DNA of 64,000 bases from Streptomyces stelliscabiei (GTDB taxonomy: Bacteria > Actinomycetota > Actinomycetes > Streptomycetales > Streptomycetaceae). The translations under genes were made by a program, and so were the position numbers. A model generated the notes under the pieces. That model did no database searches, was not told where the DNA came from, and saw only the letters and a program-made list of their open reading frames with translations. This document shows positions 10,853-19,068 of the stretch, one piece after another. Each line of letters opens with the position of its first letter. The stretch's first letter is position 1. The DNA lies in contig NZ_JADBGF010000001.1 in NCBI RefSeq assembly GCF_014873495.1, forward strand, positions 3,782,001 through 3,846,000. Direction: 5' to 3'.

Positions 10853-11023
10853 TCAGCTCCAGCTGTGGCCGCAGGCCGTGCACACGTAGGAGATCCCTCC
10901 GTTGTCACCGAGGACTTGGGCCACGTGGAGCGAGCCGCAGGAAGGGCAGAGGAGGGTGGTCTTGCTCCGCATCACCACCCTCACGGGAAGGTCGTGGACC
11001 CTCCCGCGGATGCTCGCAGGCAT
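10853..11023 (-). CDS. Tiny zinc-ribbon protein, 56 residues
   Basis: ATG at 11023 follows GGGAGGGAG at good spacing, and the frame ends at TGA 10853. Two CxxC knuckles are present, CPSCGS near residue 26 and CTACGH near residue 49, separated by about 20 residues: a classical zinc ribbon. The C-terminus CGHSWS resembles the end of TFIIS/RPB9-like and transposase zinc ribbons. An internal ATG gives a 39-residue form starting MRSKTTLLC. It is almost certainly co-transcribed with the next gene (three-base gap). No function can be assigned. Confidence 0.8.
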   Translation of the reverse strand: MPASIRGRVHDLPVRVVMRSKTTLLCPSCGSLHVAQVLGDNGGISYVCTACGHSWS

Positions 11024-11205
11024 CGCTTCTCCCTCCCGTCGGGCCGCGCCCCCTTCCGGCCGTTTGATTCTGCCACGGCCGGACCAATACGGTCAGCGAC
11101 GCCTTCGTACCAGTCCGGGCGAGGAGCGGGAAAGAAGACGTCCTCAGAGCTATACGCCTCCGGAGCGGCGACTGCTCAAGAAGGGACGCAGGTCACACAC
11201 GAAAA

Positions 11206-11231
11206 ATCCCGTCCCCTCGCGGGAACGGGAT
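11206..11231 (-). terminator. Terminator of the second tRNA-Ala
   Basis: On the minus strand GATCCCGTTCCC, GCGA, GGGGACGGGATTTTTCG form an 11-bp stem (one U-G pair) followed by five T residues, 17 bases past the tRNA. Confidence 0.9.
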
Positions 11232-11247
11232 CTTCTGTACCGATCTG

Positions 11248-11320
11248 TGGAGCTAAGGAGAATTGAACTCCTGACCTCCTGCATGCCATGCAGGCGCTCT
11301 ACCAACTGAGCTATAGCCCC
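11248..11320 (-). tRNA. tRNA-Ala (anticodon GGC), copy 2
   Basis: It is identical over all 73 bases to the copy at 10288-10360 and shares a few flanking bases (CTGTGG at the 3' side, TTGC at the 5' side). Anticodon GGC. Confidence 0.97.
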
Positions 11321-11418
11321 TTGCGTCACGCGGTGAACCGCGTGGTGTCCGGTCCCGCTCGGCGGGGCGAACAAGAAGAACTTTAGCCTGCGACCAGCCG
11401 GAAAGTGAAATCCGGGCC

Positions 11419-11439
11419 GCGGCCCCGGTACGGGGCCGC
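11419..11439 (-). terminator. Terminator after the histidine phosphatase
   Basis: GCGGCCCC / GGGGCCGC stem of 8 bp with a five-base loop, nine bases past the stop at 11448. Confidence 0.7.
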
Positions 11440-11447
11440 GTACGGGG

Positions 11448-12116
11448 TCAGTCGTCGTCGCCGAGCACCGGCTCGGGCAGCGTGCCGGCGTTGTGCTCCA
11501 GGAGCCGCCAGCCGCGGGCGCCCTCGCCGAGGACGGACCAGCAGCAGTTGGAGAGGCCGCCGAGGCTCTCCCAGTGGCGGGGCTCCAGACCGAGGAGGCG
11601 CCCGATGGTGGTGCGGATGGTGCCGCCGTGGCTGACGACCACGAGCGTGCCGCTCTCCGGGAGCTTGTCGGCGTGCCGGAGCACCACGGGGGCGGCACGG
11701 TCGGCGACCTCGGTCTCCAGTTCGCCGCCGCCGCGGCGGATCGGCTCGCCGCGCTTCCACGCGGCGTACTCCTCGCCGTGCCGGGCGATGATCTCGTCGT
11801 GTGTGAGGCCCTGCCAGACGCCCGCGTAGGTCTCGCGCAGGCCCTCGTCGTGGCTGACCTCCAGACCGGTGAGCGCGGCCAGCTCGGCGGCCGTGTCGGC
11901 GGCACGCCGCAGGTCGGACGCGACGATCGCGTCGGGCTTGAGGGAGGCGAGCAGCCGCGCGGCCCGGCGTGCCTGGCCGAGTCCGGTCTCGGTCAGCTCG
12001 ACGTCCGTGGTGCCCTGGAAGCGGCGCTCCACGTTCCACGAGGTCTGGCCGTGCCGCCAGAGGATGAGGCGGCGGCCCTTCCCCGTGCGGGAGGCCGCCT
12101 CGGTGCCCGCGGTCAC
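11448..12116 (-). CDS. Histidine phosphatase family protein (phosphoglycerate mutase-like)
   Basis: The 222-residue protein has the catalytic signature LILWRHGQTSWN near residue 18, whose His is the phosphate acceptor; the acid residue region LRETYAGVWQG; and the second His in VVVSHGGTIR near residue 160. It therefore belongs to the broad-specificity acid phosphatase branch rather than glycolytic mutase. The GTG start overlaps the rsfS stop by four bases, so it is coupled to rsfS. The substrate is unknown. Confidence 0.9.
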   Translation of the reverse strand: MTAGTEAASRTGKGRRLILWRHGQTSWNVERRFQGTTDVELTETGLGQARRAARLLASLKPDAIVASDLRRAADTAAELAALTGLEVSHDEGLRETYAGVWQGLTHDEIIARHGEEYAAWKRGEPIRRGGGELETEVADRAAPVVLRHADKLPESGTLVVVSHGGTIRTTIGRLLGLEPRHWESLGGLSNCCWSVLGEGARGWRLLEHNAGTLPEPVLGDDD

Positions 12117-12559
12117 CGCAGCTCCCCGTCCAGCTCGGCCTCCTCCTCGGCTGCGCGCAGCTTGGCGTGCTCGGCGCCCTTGCCCCGGGTGGCCTTGGCG
12201 TCGGCGGGCAGTTCCAGCTCGGGGCAGTCCTTCCAGAGCCGCTCCAGCGCGTAGAAGACGCGCTCCTCGCTGTGCTGGACGTGGACGACGATGTCGACGT
12301 AGTCCAGCAGCACCCAGCGGGCCTCGCGGTCGCCCTCGCGGCGGACCGGCTTGGCGCCGAGCTCCTTGTTCAGCCGCTCCTCGATCTCGTCGACGATCGA
12401 CTTGACCTGGCGGTCGTTGGGCGCGGAGGCGAGCAGGAAGGCGTCCGTGATGGACAGCACATCGCTGACGTCGTACGCGATGACGTCGTGCGCGAGCTTG
12501 TCGGCGGCCGCCTGCGCGGCGGTGGTGATGAGCTCGAGGGAGCGGTCGGTGGCGGTCAC
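12113..12559 (-). CDS. rsfS: Ribosome silencing factor RsfS
   Basis: RsfS binds protein L14 on the 50S subunit and blocks joining with 30S when nutrients are poor. The 148-residue product shows family features: VIAYDVSDVLSITDAFLLAS, NDRQVKSIVDEIEERL, and DYVDIVVHVQHSEERVFYAL. The usual order nadD-rsfS is interrupted by the LCP gene here, as in other streptomycetes as I recall. A short Glu/Ala-rich tail extends past the core domain. GTG start at 12559. Confidence 0.95.
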   Translation of the reverse strand: MTATDRSLELITTAAQAAADKLAHDVIAYDVSDVLSITDAFLLASAPNDRQVKSIVDEIEERLNKELGAKPVRREGDREARWVLLDYVDIVVHVQHSEERVFYALERLWKDCPELELPADAKATRGKGAEHAKLRAAEEEAELDGELR

Positions 12560-12646
12560 TACACGGCTTTCGGTCGTCGGTCAGGAACCCTCACGGGCTA
12601 CCCCAAGGGTCTCACGGCCCACCGACACCGCCCCACGCGTTAATCG

Positions 12647-12691
12647 ATCGGGCCCCGGAGCGACGCCGATGCGGCGGCTCCGGGGCCCGAT
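12647..12691 (-). terminator. Hairpin between the LCP gene and rsfS
   Basis: A 15-bp perfect stem (ATCGGGCCCCGGAGC / GCTCCGGGGCCCGAT) with 15-base loop follows the LCP gene. It suggests that rsfS and the phosphatase have their own promoter. Confidence 0.75.
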
Positions 12692-12716
12692 GTCGATCAC
12701 TCCGATGTCGATCACC

Positions 12717-12761
12717 CCGGTGCGGTCATCCCGGTGCGGTCGTGCCGGTGCGGTCAGCGCG
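12717..12761. repeat. Degenerate 15-bp repeats after the LCP gene
   Basis: CCGGTGCGGTC recurs three times at roughly 15-base spacing just beyond the LCP stop codon, adjoining the repetitive Gly/Thr codons at the end of that gene. Confidence 0.7.
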
Positions 12762-12767
12762 GCACGG

Positions 12768-14564
12768 TCACCCCGTGGTCCCGGTCGTGCCCGTCGTGCC
12801 GGTGGTTCCCGTCGTTCCCGTCGTCCCGGTCGTGCCCGTCGTCTCGTAGTTCTGGCCGAGGACGACGGAGACGTCGGCGTTGGACGTGGTCTCGCCCTTC
12901 TTCACGGCGCTGGTCGGCAGGCCGAGGGTCTTGGCGACCTCGACGGCGTCCTGTTTGCGCGCCGCGTCGGAGTAGGTGACCCGGGAGGTGGCCTCGGCGG
13001 TGGCGGTCGTGCCGGCGTCGAGGAAGGTGTAGCCGCCGTTGAGGACGACCACGCGGGCCTGCTCGGTGGCGTCCTTCTCGCCGGTGGCGTTGCGGATGCC
13101 GACACGGACGGCGTCCCCGGCGTCGGGGCTCTTGGCGGCGCCGCCGAGCAGGTCCTTGACCACGCGGTCGGAGTCCTCGGCGCTGAGCGTGCCGTCCTGC
13201 TGGACGGGCAGCAGCTCCGTCCTGTAGTCGCCGCCCTTGGCGTGGTCGGCGAGCTTGGCGAGGAAGGTGCCGAGGTCCTTGTCGCCGAGCGAGGGGTCGA
13301 GGATCTGGGCCAGCGTCTGCACGGTGACCGTGGCGGCCTGCGCGTCGGACGACAGCTTGCGCAGCACGCCCTGCATGACCTGCCCGAACCGCTTGAGCTG
13401 CGCGTCCTGCGTCTCGCCCGGGGCCCGGTAGGTGGCGTAGGCGACAGCCATCTTGCCGCTGAGGGTCTGTGCCTTGCCCTTGGTGACGAGGGGGGCCTCG
13501 GTCTTCTTCTTCGCCTCGGGGTCGGGCACGTTCGCGTTCGTGTCGATGTCGATGTTTCCGACGAGTCCGACGAGGTTGTTCAGGTACGGGGTGTCCAGCC
13601 GCCAGGTGCCCTCGATGTCGGTGCCGAGGACGGTGTCGAGCGCGTCGCGGGTCCCGGAGGAGCCGTCGTCGTCGACGGATTTGGCGAGGGTGGTCGTGGT
13701 GCCGTCGTCGGCGGTCAGGGCGAGGGCGTTGGGGATCAGGACGGTGGCGCCCCGCTGGGTGGTGGCGTTGTCGACGAGCAGCGCCGTGGAGGTGCCGCCG
13801 TTCCTGGTGTCGTGCAGGTGGACGACGACCACGTCCCGCTTCTGGGCGGCCGCGGAGGTCGTGGCGCCGGTCCGCTCGTCCGGGGAGGAGCCGGGCAGCA
13901 TGCCCGCCCACCACAGGTAGCCGACGCCACCGACCGCGACGAGCGCGAGGGCGACGACCAGGGCGACCATCCGGGTCCTGGCCCGCCGTTTGGCCTCCTC
14001 GCGGCGCTCGGTGCGGTTCTCGGTGAAGTTCAGCCAGTCGATGACGTCCTCGGAGTCGCCGTCGGGCTCCTCGACGAAGGCGAACTGCTCGGTGCGGTAG
14101 TCCGGTTCGGCGCTGCCCGCTTCGGCGGAGTCCGCTTCGGCCGGGTTCGATTCCGCGAAGGGATCGCCGGTCCGCGGGTCGCTGCCCTCGGCGGTCCCCG
14201 GGGGCGCCGACTGCTGCGGGATGTAGGCGGTCTGCCCGGCGACGGGCGTCTGCAGGCCGGTGGCCGCGGTCTGCCCGTAGGGGTCGTACGGGTCGTAGGC
14301 GGGTGCCGGTGCCTGCTGACCCTGGTCGTAGCCCGTGCCGTAGCCCTGGGCGGGCTGCTGCTGGACCTGGCCGGTCGCGTACGGGTCGTAGCCGTAGCCC
14401 TGGACGTACCCCTGGGGCTGCTGTGCCCCGTAGGGGTCGTACGCCTGTTGCTGAGGCACCTGCTGGGCGGGCACCTGTCGGTACACCGGCTGCCCGAACT
14501 CGTCGTAGCCGACGAGTTCGTAGCTCTGGTCGCCTCCGTAGCCGGCGTCGTATCGGTCGTTCAC
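12768..14564 (-). CDS. pdtA: LytR-CpsA-Psr (LCP) wall-polymer transferase, PdtA-like
   Basis: LCP proteins attach anionic polymers to peptidoglycan outside the membrane. The GTG at 14564, preceded by GAGAGGGG, gives 598 residues. Residues 1-150 are Tyr/Gln/Pro-rich (cytosolic). One membrane helix lies near 196-216, followed by a divergent LCP domain (about 230-420, including ATYRAPGETQDAQLKRFGQ), a LytR C-terminal domain to about 585, and eight terminal Gly-Thr-Thr repeats. The S. coelicolor gene at this position (SCO2578) has, as I recall, been named PdtA, a polydiglycosylphosphate transferase needed for spore walls; the symbol is given on that basis. It follows nadD closely and is probably in its operon. 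Confidence 0.8.
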   Translation of the reverse strand: MNDRYDAGYGGDQSYELVGYDEFGQPVYRQVPAQQVPQQQAYDPYGAQQPQGYVQGYGYDPYATGQVQQQPAQGYGTGYDQGQQAPAPAYDPYDPYGQTAATGLQTPVAGQTAYIPQQSAPPGTAEGSDPRTGDPFAESNPAEADSAEAGSAEPDYRTEQFAFVEEPDGDSEDVIDWLNFTENRTERREEAKRRARTRMVALVVALALVAVGGVGYLWWAGMLPGSSPDERTGATTSAAAQKRDVVVVHLHDTRNGGTSTALLVDNATTQRGATVLIPNALALTADDGTTTTLAKSVDDDGSSGTRDALDTVLGTDIEGTWRLDTPYLNNLVGLVGNIDIDTNANVPDPEAKKKTEAPLVTKGKAQTLSGKMAVAYATYRAPGETQDAQLKRFGQVMQGVLRKLSSDAQAATVTVQTLAQILDPSLGDKDLGTFLAKLADHAKGGDYRTELLPVQQDGTLSAEDSDRVVKDLLGGAAKSPDAGDAVRVGIRNATGEKDATEQARVVVLNGGYTFLDAGTTATAEATSRVTYSDAARKQDAVEVAKTLGLPTSAVKKGETTSNADVSVVLGQNYETTGTTGTTGTTGTTGTTGTTGTTG

Positions 14565-14580
14565 CGGTGCCCCTCTCGGC

Positions 14581-15276
14581 TCACTCGCCGCGGTACAGCT
14601 GCCGCTTGTCGATGTAGCGCACCACGCCGTCCGGCACCAGGTACCAGACGGGATCGCCCTTGGCGACTCTCGCACGGCAGTCCGTGGAGGAGATGGCCAG
14701 TGCCGGCACCTCGACCAGGGAGACCCCGCCCGCGGGAAGGCCCGGGTCGGCCAGGGTGTGACCCGGACGGGTGACCCCGATGAAGTGCGCGAGGGAGAAG
14801 AGTTCCTCGGCGTCGCGCCAGGTGAGGATCTGGCCGAGCGCGTCGGCGCCGGTGATGAAGAAGAGGTCCGAGTCGGCGTTGAGGTCGTGCAGTTCGCGCA
14901 AGGTGTCGATGGTGTACGTGAGGCCCTTGCGGTCGATGTCGATCCGGCTCACGGAGAACTGGGGGTTCTCGGCCGTGGCGATGACCGTCATCAGATAGCG
15001 GTCCTCGGCCGCCGAGACCGAGCGGTGGGACTTCTGCCACGGCTGACCGGTCGGTACGAACACGACCTCGTCGAGACCGAACTGGGAGGCGACCTCCTGG
15101 GCCGCCACGAGGTGCCCGTGGTGGATCGGGTCGAACGTGCCGCCCATGACGCCGAGACGGCGGCGGCCGGGCTGCGACGGGCGGTTTCCCGGTGCGCCGG
15201 AGGCACTGTCGGTGCGGCCGTCCGTGGTGTCGTGCGCCTGGTCAGCCGCCTTGTCGTGCTCGGGACCGGTAGGCAT
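14581..15276 (-). CDS. nadD: Nicotinate-nucleotide adenylyltransferase
   Basis: NadD joins ATP to nicotinate mononucleotide in NAD synthesis. The nucleotidyltransferase signature GGTFDPIHHGH is present, with FVPTGQPWQKS and the C-terminal ISSTDCRARV in place of the commoner ISST-IR. About 45 disordered residues precede the catalytic domain. I chose ATG 15276 (MPTGPEHD) because GGGAGAGCAGG lies just upstream; ATG 15291 is also possible but lacks a ribosome site. The LCP gene starts 16 bases downstream. Confidence 0.95.
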   Translation of the reverse strand: MPTGPEHDKAADQAHDTTDGRTDSASGAPGNRPSQPGRRRLGVMGGTFDPIHHGHLVAAQEVASQFGLDEVVFVPTGQPWQKSHRSVSAAEDRYLMTVIATAENPQFSVSRIDIDRKGLTYTIDTLRELHDLNADSDLFFITGADALGQILTWRDAEELFSLAHFIGVTRPGHTLADPGLPAGGVSLVEVPALAISSTDCRARVAKGDPVWYLVPDGVVRYIDKRQLYRGE

Positions 15277-15349
15277 TTCCTGCTCTCCCATGCGTGGAGA
15301 GCCTACCGGCCCGGCCGACGCAGACCGTTCGAACGTCCTTTTGCGCGGA

Positions 15350-15517
15350 TTAGCGATCGCGGTTGAAACGGGTGGTGATCCACAGCAGCAGCATCAGGGC
15401 GAAGAAGGCTCCGCCGCCGGTCAGGTAGGGGCTCAGGCTGTCGTGGTTGCCGCCGTGCTCCCCGCCGCCCTCGGCGGCGAAAGTGACCAAGTCGGCAGCG
15501 GTGCTGTGGAAGCTCAT
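15350..15517 (-). CDS. Small membrane protein, 55 residues
   Basis: ATG 15517 opens a 55-codon frame ending in TAA; an in-frame TAG four codons upstream (at 15527-15529) limits the start. The protein has a polar His/Gly-rich first half (EGGGEHGGNHDSLSPY) and one hydrophobic helix (GGAFFALMLLLWITT), then a basic end RFNRDR, so the C-terminus is probably cytosolic. It lies 59 bases before nadD on the same strand. I recall similar small proteins at this position in other streptomycetes. Function unknown. Confidence 0.7.
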   Translation of the reverse strand: MSFHSTAADLVTFAAEGGGEHGGNHDSLSPYLTGGGAFFALMLLLWITTRFNRDR

Positions 15518-15693
15518 CGTCGGCGTGACCTATCCGGTGGTGGGATCGGGATGGAGACCCGCCCATCGTAAGCGGGAGCCTTCGCCGCGATCACGCCGAC
15601 TCCGTCCAGGAGTGAACGCGGGCGCCGCCGGGCGCGTACTTCGCGTGCGAGCAACCGTTCGCGCGTGCCGTACGTCCTTCCCGTCGGCGGGCG

Positions 15694-15864
15694 TCAGTCG
15701 TCCCGCTTGTATCCCCGCAGAAGGAACCACGCCACCAGGACGGAGCCCAGGACCATCACGATCAGCACCACACGCAGCAGGTTGCCGGCTCCCTGTTCCT
15801 TCGCGGCGGCGTCCGCGGCCTCGGTGAGCCAGGCGGACGCGGGCAGGTGCGGGAGATGCCCCAT
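15694..15864 (-). CDS. Small membrane protein, 56 residues
   Basis: ATG 15864 follows AAGGAG at seven bases, a strong ribosome site. The 56-residue protein (MGHLPHLPASAWL...) has an amphipathic Ala-rich start, one hydrophobic helix (LLRVVLIVMVLGSVLVAWFL) and a short basic tail RGYKRDD, indicating a single-pass membrane peptide with its C-terminus in the cytosol. It is divergent from the M48 protease gene. Function unknown. Confidence 0.75.
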   Translation of the reverse strand: MGHLPHLPASAWLTEAADAAAKEQGAGNLLRVVLIVMVLGSVLVAWFLLRGYKRDD

Positions 15865-15962
15865 GAGATCGCTCCTTACGGTTGATGCCCTGCCACGGTA
15901 ACTCCGCCTAGGCTGGACCCCGCTTCGGGGGCAACTCGGGCACACAGACGCATGGGGGAAAC

Positions 15963-17090
15963 ATGCCGGAAGAAAGCCACGAGCAGAACGGGCGCGAGAA
16001 CGTGCCGAGCAGGCAGCGCAGGCGCTTCGAGGGGATCTCCTCCCGGGCGTACGAACACCCCGCCGACCGCTCGGCGCTGGTGGCGCTGCGCAAGCTCAGC
16101 GGCTTCGACACCGTGTTCAAGGCGCTCAGCGGCCTGCTGCCGGAACGCAGCCTGAGGCTGCTGTTCCTGTCCGACTCCGTACGGGTCTCGGACCAGCAGT
16201 TCACCCACCTCAACGACATGCTGCGGGACGCGTGCTACATCCTGGACCTGGAGAAGGTCCCGCCGATGTACGTGAACCAGGACCCGCAGCCGAACGCGAT
16301 GTGCATCGGCCTGGACGAGCCGATCATCGTCGTCACCACCGGGCTCGTCGAGCTGCTCGACGAGGAGGAGATGCGGGCCGTCATCGGGCACGAGGTGGGC
16401 CACGCGCTCTCCGGCCACTCGGTGTACCGCACGATACTGCTCTTCCTGACGAGCCTCGCCGTGAAGATCGCCTGGATCCCGCTGGGGAACCTCGCGATCA
16501 TGGCGATCGTGACCGGGCTGCGCGAGTGGTTCCGCAAGTCGGAGCTGTCCGCCGACCGTGCGGGGCTGTTGGTCGGCCAGGACGTCCAGGCGTCGATGCG
16601 CGGTCTGATGAAGATCGCGGGCGGCAACCACCTGCACGAGATGAACGTGGACGCGTTCCTCGCGCAGGCCGAGGAGTACGAGGCCGGGGGCGACCTGCGC
16701 GACTCCGTCCTCAAGATCCTCAACGTGCTGCCCCGCTCGCACCCCTTCACCGCCGTGCGCGCGGCCGAGCTGAAGAAGTGGGCCGAGTCCCGCGACTACC
16801 AGCGGATCATGGACGGGCACTACCCGCGGCGCAGCGAGGACAAGGACACCTCGGTGACCGACTCCTTCCGTGAGTCGGCCTCGCACTACACGAGCAGCGT
16901 GAAGAACTCCAAGGACCCGCTGATGAAGCTGGTCACCGACATCGCGGGCGGCGCGGGAGACCTCGGCGGCCGGGTCCGCCGCGGCTTCGGCAACGCCACG
17001 CGCGGCGGCGCGACGGCCACCGACACCGATCCGGGCCAGGGCGGCGGCACGGACACCGCCACGGAGGACAGGCGCCGCGACGAGGAGTGA
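15963..17090 (+). CDS. M48 family zinc metalloprotease
   Basis: This 375-residue protein has the zinc motif HEVGH at 143-147 within VIGHEVGHALSGH, and the third ligand Glu194 in SELSADRAG, the pattern of M48/HtpX peptidases. Hydrophobic segments near 156-186 flank the active site, so it is probably membrane associated. The last 80 residues are Gly/Thr/Asp-rich and disordered. GGGGGA precedes ATG 15963. It ends at a perfect 18-bp terminator shared with the convergent gene. Substrates may be damaged membrane proteins by analogy with HtpX, which is inference. Confidence 0.9.
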   Translation: MPEESHEQNGRENVPSRQRRRFEGISSRAYEHPADRSALVALRKLSGFDTVFKALSGLLPERSLRLLFLSDSVRVSDQQFTHLNDMLRDACYILDLEKVPPMYVNQDPQPNAMCIGLDEPIIVVTTGLVELLDEEEMRAVIGHEVGHALSGHSVYRTILLFLTSLAVKIAWIPLGNLAIMAIVTGLREWFRKSELSADRAGLLVGQDVQASMRGLMKIAGGNHLHEMNVDAFLAQAEEYEAGGDLRDSVLKILNVLPRSHPFTAVRAAELKKWAESRDYQRIMDGHYPRRSEDKDTSVTDSFRESASHYTSSVKNSKDPLMKLVTDIAGGAGDLGGRVRRGFGNATRGGATATDTDPGQGGGTDTATEDRRRDEE

Positions 17091-17111
17091 CGTACGGCAC
17101 GACTGACGGTG

Positions 17112-17150
17112 GGTGGGGCCGGCCGCGCGAACCGCGCGGCCGGCCCCACC
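17112..17150. terminator. Bidirectional terminator, 18-bp perfect stem
   Basis: Bases 17112-17129 pair perfectly with 17133-17150 around a three-base loop, between convergent genes. Confidence 0.9.
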
Positions 17151-17160
17151 CCCATGTGGC

Positions 17161-18231
17161 TCACACCTTCGGCTGTGCGCTCTCCGCGAGGGTGCCGCAC
17201 AGGGCCGTGGCGGCGCCCGTGCCGTACGGGTCGGTGCCCGCGGAGGGGCCGCCCTCCTTGGCGGTCTGACCGGCCAGGAGGGGGCGCAGATGGTTCGTGG
17301 CGTCGTCGGCGCAGGCCAGCGGCCCGGCCTGGACGTAGGAGACGACGACCTCGACCTGGTGGGTGCGCAGGTCGTCCTGGTCGAAGCGGAAGTGCAGCTC
17401 GCGCCGGACGGTGAACAGCGAGGCCTCGGCGTCGGTCCGGTCGCCGGGCGGCCGCAGCGCGTACACCAGGGTGTGGGCGGCGACGACCTCCAGGGTGCCG
17501 GAGTCGAACTCGGCGGCCTGGAGGGTGCCCTGGACGCGGATGCGGTGGTCGGCGAGGGCCGCGCGGGACGGGTCGAAGCGGACCAGCCAGCCGGTCGGGG
17601 CGTGCCGCCCGTCGGCCGCCGGGTGATCGAAGCTCTGCTCGAACTGGTCGAGCTGCTCCCCGTCCAGCAGCCGCCGCACGGGCTGGACGGTGACACCGCC
17701 GAGCACCTCCGGGTCGAGCGAGGAGGCGACGAGGTACTCCTTGGAGATGGTCAGCGCGGAGACGACCTGGCTGTCGGTGAAGTGGGCGGTGCGCCGGGTG
17801 GCCGGCATCGTGATGCCCTCGGCGCCGATCCGGAACTGGGCGGCCGGGCTGTGCGTGTACAGCGTCTCGGCGTTCTGGGCGCCGGGCACCGTGGACTGCG
17901 GGGACAGCGGGATCACCGTCATCCGCAGCGGCTCGGTGGGCTTGGCGGCCGGGGTGTCGTACGGGTGGCGGACGCCCATGTAGACGGCGGTGCCGAAGGC
18001 GAGGGCGACCAGCAGGACGAGGACGAGGGCCTGCCGGGAGAGGCCTCGGCGGACGACGGGGCGGCGGCGGACGGCGGGGGCGTGGTCGGAGAGGCGCTCG
18101 TGGGCGGAGAACTCCTGGATGCGGGCAGCGCGGACGAACGACTCGTCGAAGACGACGGATCGGTATTCGTCCTCGCCACCGCCGGGGGCGCCCTCGGGAG
18201 TCCCCTCAGGTGGGTTTCCTGGCCCGCCCAT
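17161..18231 (-). CDS. Single-pass membrane protein with SVVFDESFVRAA motif
   Basis: The start is taken at ATG 18231 (MGGPGNPPEG); 13 more in-frame codons exist upstream. The 356-residue protein has a short cytosolic part containing EYRSVVFDESFVRAA, an Arg-rich stretch, one membrane helix near residue 70-85 (ALVLVLLVALAFGTAVYMGV), and a 270-residue extracytoplasmic domain with few cysteines. The same cytosolic motif occurs in the adjacent gene (EFASVVFDEDFVRAA), suggesting a shared binding partner. I do not recognise a named domain in the outer part. Its neighbour is close on the same strand, and proA follows further upstream. Confidence 0.75.
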   Translation of the reverse strand: MGGPGNPPEGTPEGAPGGGEDEYRSVVFDESFVRAARIQEFSAHERLSDHAPAVRRRPVVRRGLSRQALVLVLLVALAFGTAVYMGVRHPYDTPAAKPTEPLRMTVIPLSPQSTVPGAQNAETLYTHSPAAQFRIGAEGITMPATRRTAHFTDSQVVSALTISKEYLVASSLDPEVLGGVTVQPVRRLLDGEQLDQFEQSFDHPAADGRHAPTGWLVRFDPSRAALADHRIRVQGTLQAAEFDSGTLEVVAAHTLVYALRPPGDRTDAEASLFTVRRELHFRFDQDDLRTHQVEVVVSYVQAGPLACADDATNHLRPLLAGQTAKEGGPSAGTDPYGTGAATALCGTLAESAQPKV

Positions 18232-18353
18232 ACCTTGAGAGTAGGTCTTCGGGAGCTCCGGTAAACGCACCGGTGCACGACAACTTCTGACAGGTCCTCA
18301 CCAGGTTCGCGCACGACCGGCGAACCGCTCTCCCGGGCCCGCGCGAGGCCCTG

Positions 18354-18947
18354 TCAGGGTGTGCGGGGGTCCGCGGAGACGACCGGCTGGGAGAAGTCGG
18401 CGGAGGCGGAGGGCCCTGTCGGGGCGCCCTGCTCGACACCGGTGGTGGCGGGGGGCGGGACCCGGTCGCCGCGGCCGGAGGAGGTGCCGCGGTAGACGGC
18501 GGTGAAGGCCAGCGCGACCATGCCGATGCCCATCACGAGGGCGAGGATCCAGGCGACGGGCCTGTGCCAGCGGGTCTGCTTGCCGTACGGCCTGCCGTAG
18601 GCCCCGTCGGCGCCGTAGCGGCCTTCCAGGATCTCGGAGTCGTCGAGGTCGTCCAGGTCGTCGCGGCCGTGGCCGTAGTCGGGGCCGTAGCCGTCGTCGT
18701 AACGGTCGTCGTCGCCGCGTACTCCTCGGGAGTGCGACCGGCGGGCTTCGGCCTCCTGGGCCGCGGCACGGGCCTCCGCCGCCGCCAGCAGACGTTCGAC
18801 CGCGGTCGGCTCGTGGACCACGGCCGCCCGGACGAAGTCCTCGTCGAAGACCACGGAGGCGAACTCTTCGTCCATACCCCCGCGGTCGCGGTCGTCGTCG
18901 GGCTCCCAGCCGTCAGGGAACGGCGTGCCCCCCACGTCCTCCGGCAC
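18354..18947 (-). CDS. Single-pass membrane protein with the same SVVFDE motif
   Basis: The GTG at 18947 (MPEDVGGTPFPD) is preferred; a TTG at 18974 would add nine residues. The 197-residue protein is mainly cytosolic: the motif EFASVVFDEDFVRAA, a short Ala/Glu helix (ERLLAAAEARAAA), and an Asp/Tyr/Gly-rich low-complexity region. A membrane helix (AWILALVMGIGMVALAFTAV) and a short Pro/Ser-rich outer tail follow. The motif and spacing match the downstream gene, so the two are probably a functional pair. I recall that the S. coelicolor protein at this place was reported to interact with the Mre spore-wall complex, but I cannot verify this here. Confidence 0.75.
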   Translation of the reverse strand: MPEDVGGTPFPDGWEPDDDRDRGGMDEEFASVVFDEDFVRAAVVHEPTAVERLLAAAEARAAAQEAEARRSHSRGVRGDDDRYDDGYGPDYGHGRDDLDDLDDSEILEGRYGADGAYGRPYGKQTRWHRPVAWILALVMGIGMVALAFTAVYRGTSSGRGDRVPPPATTGVEQGAPTGPSASADFSQPVVSADPRTP

Positions 18948-19068
18948 GGATCCAGAGTAGACCGGGGTGGTCAATTTGGGCAGACGGTAAGGAAATTCAT
19001 CCGTTACGCCGAACGGGGCGCCGGTCCGTTCACAGGAACGGGCAGACGCCCCGCGCGATCCGCGCCGG

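Noticed and set aside
10288..11320. Integrated element with tRNA attachment sites
   Set aside because: No integrase, excisionase or phage gene lies between the tRNA copies; full tRNA duplication fits better than att sites.
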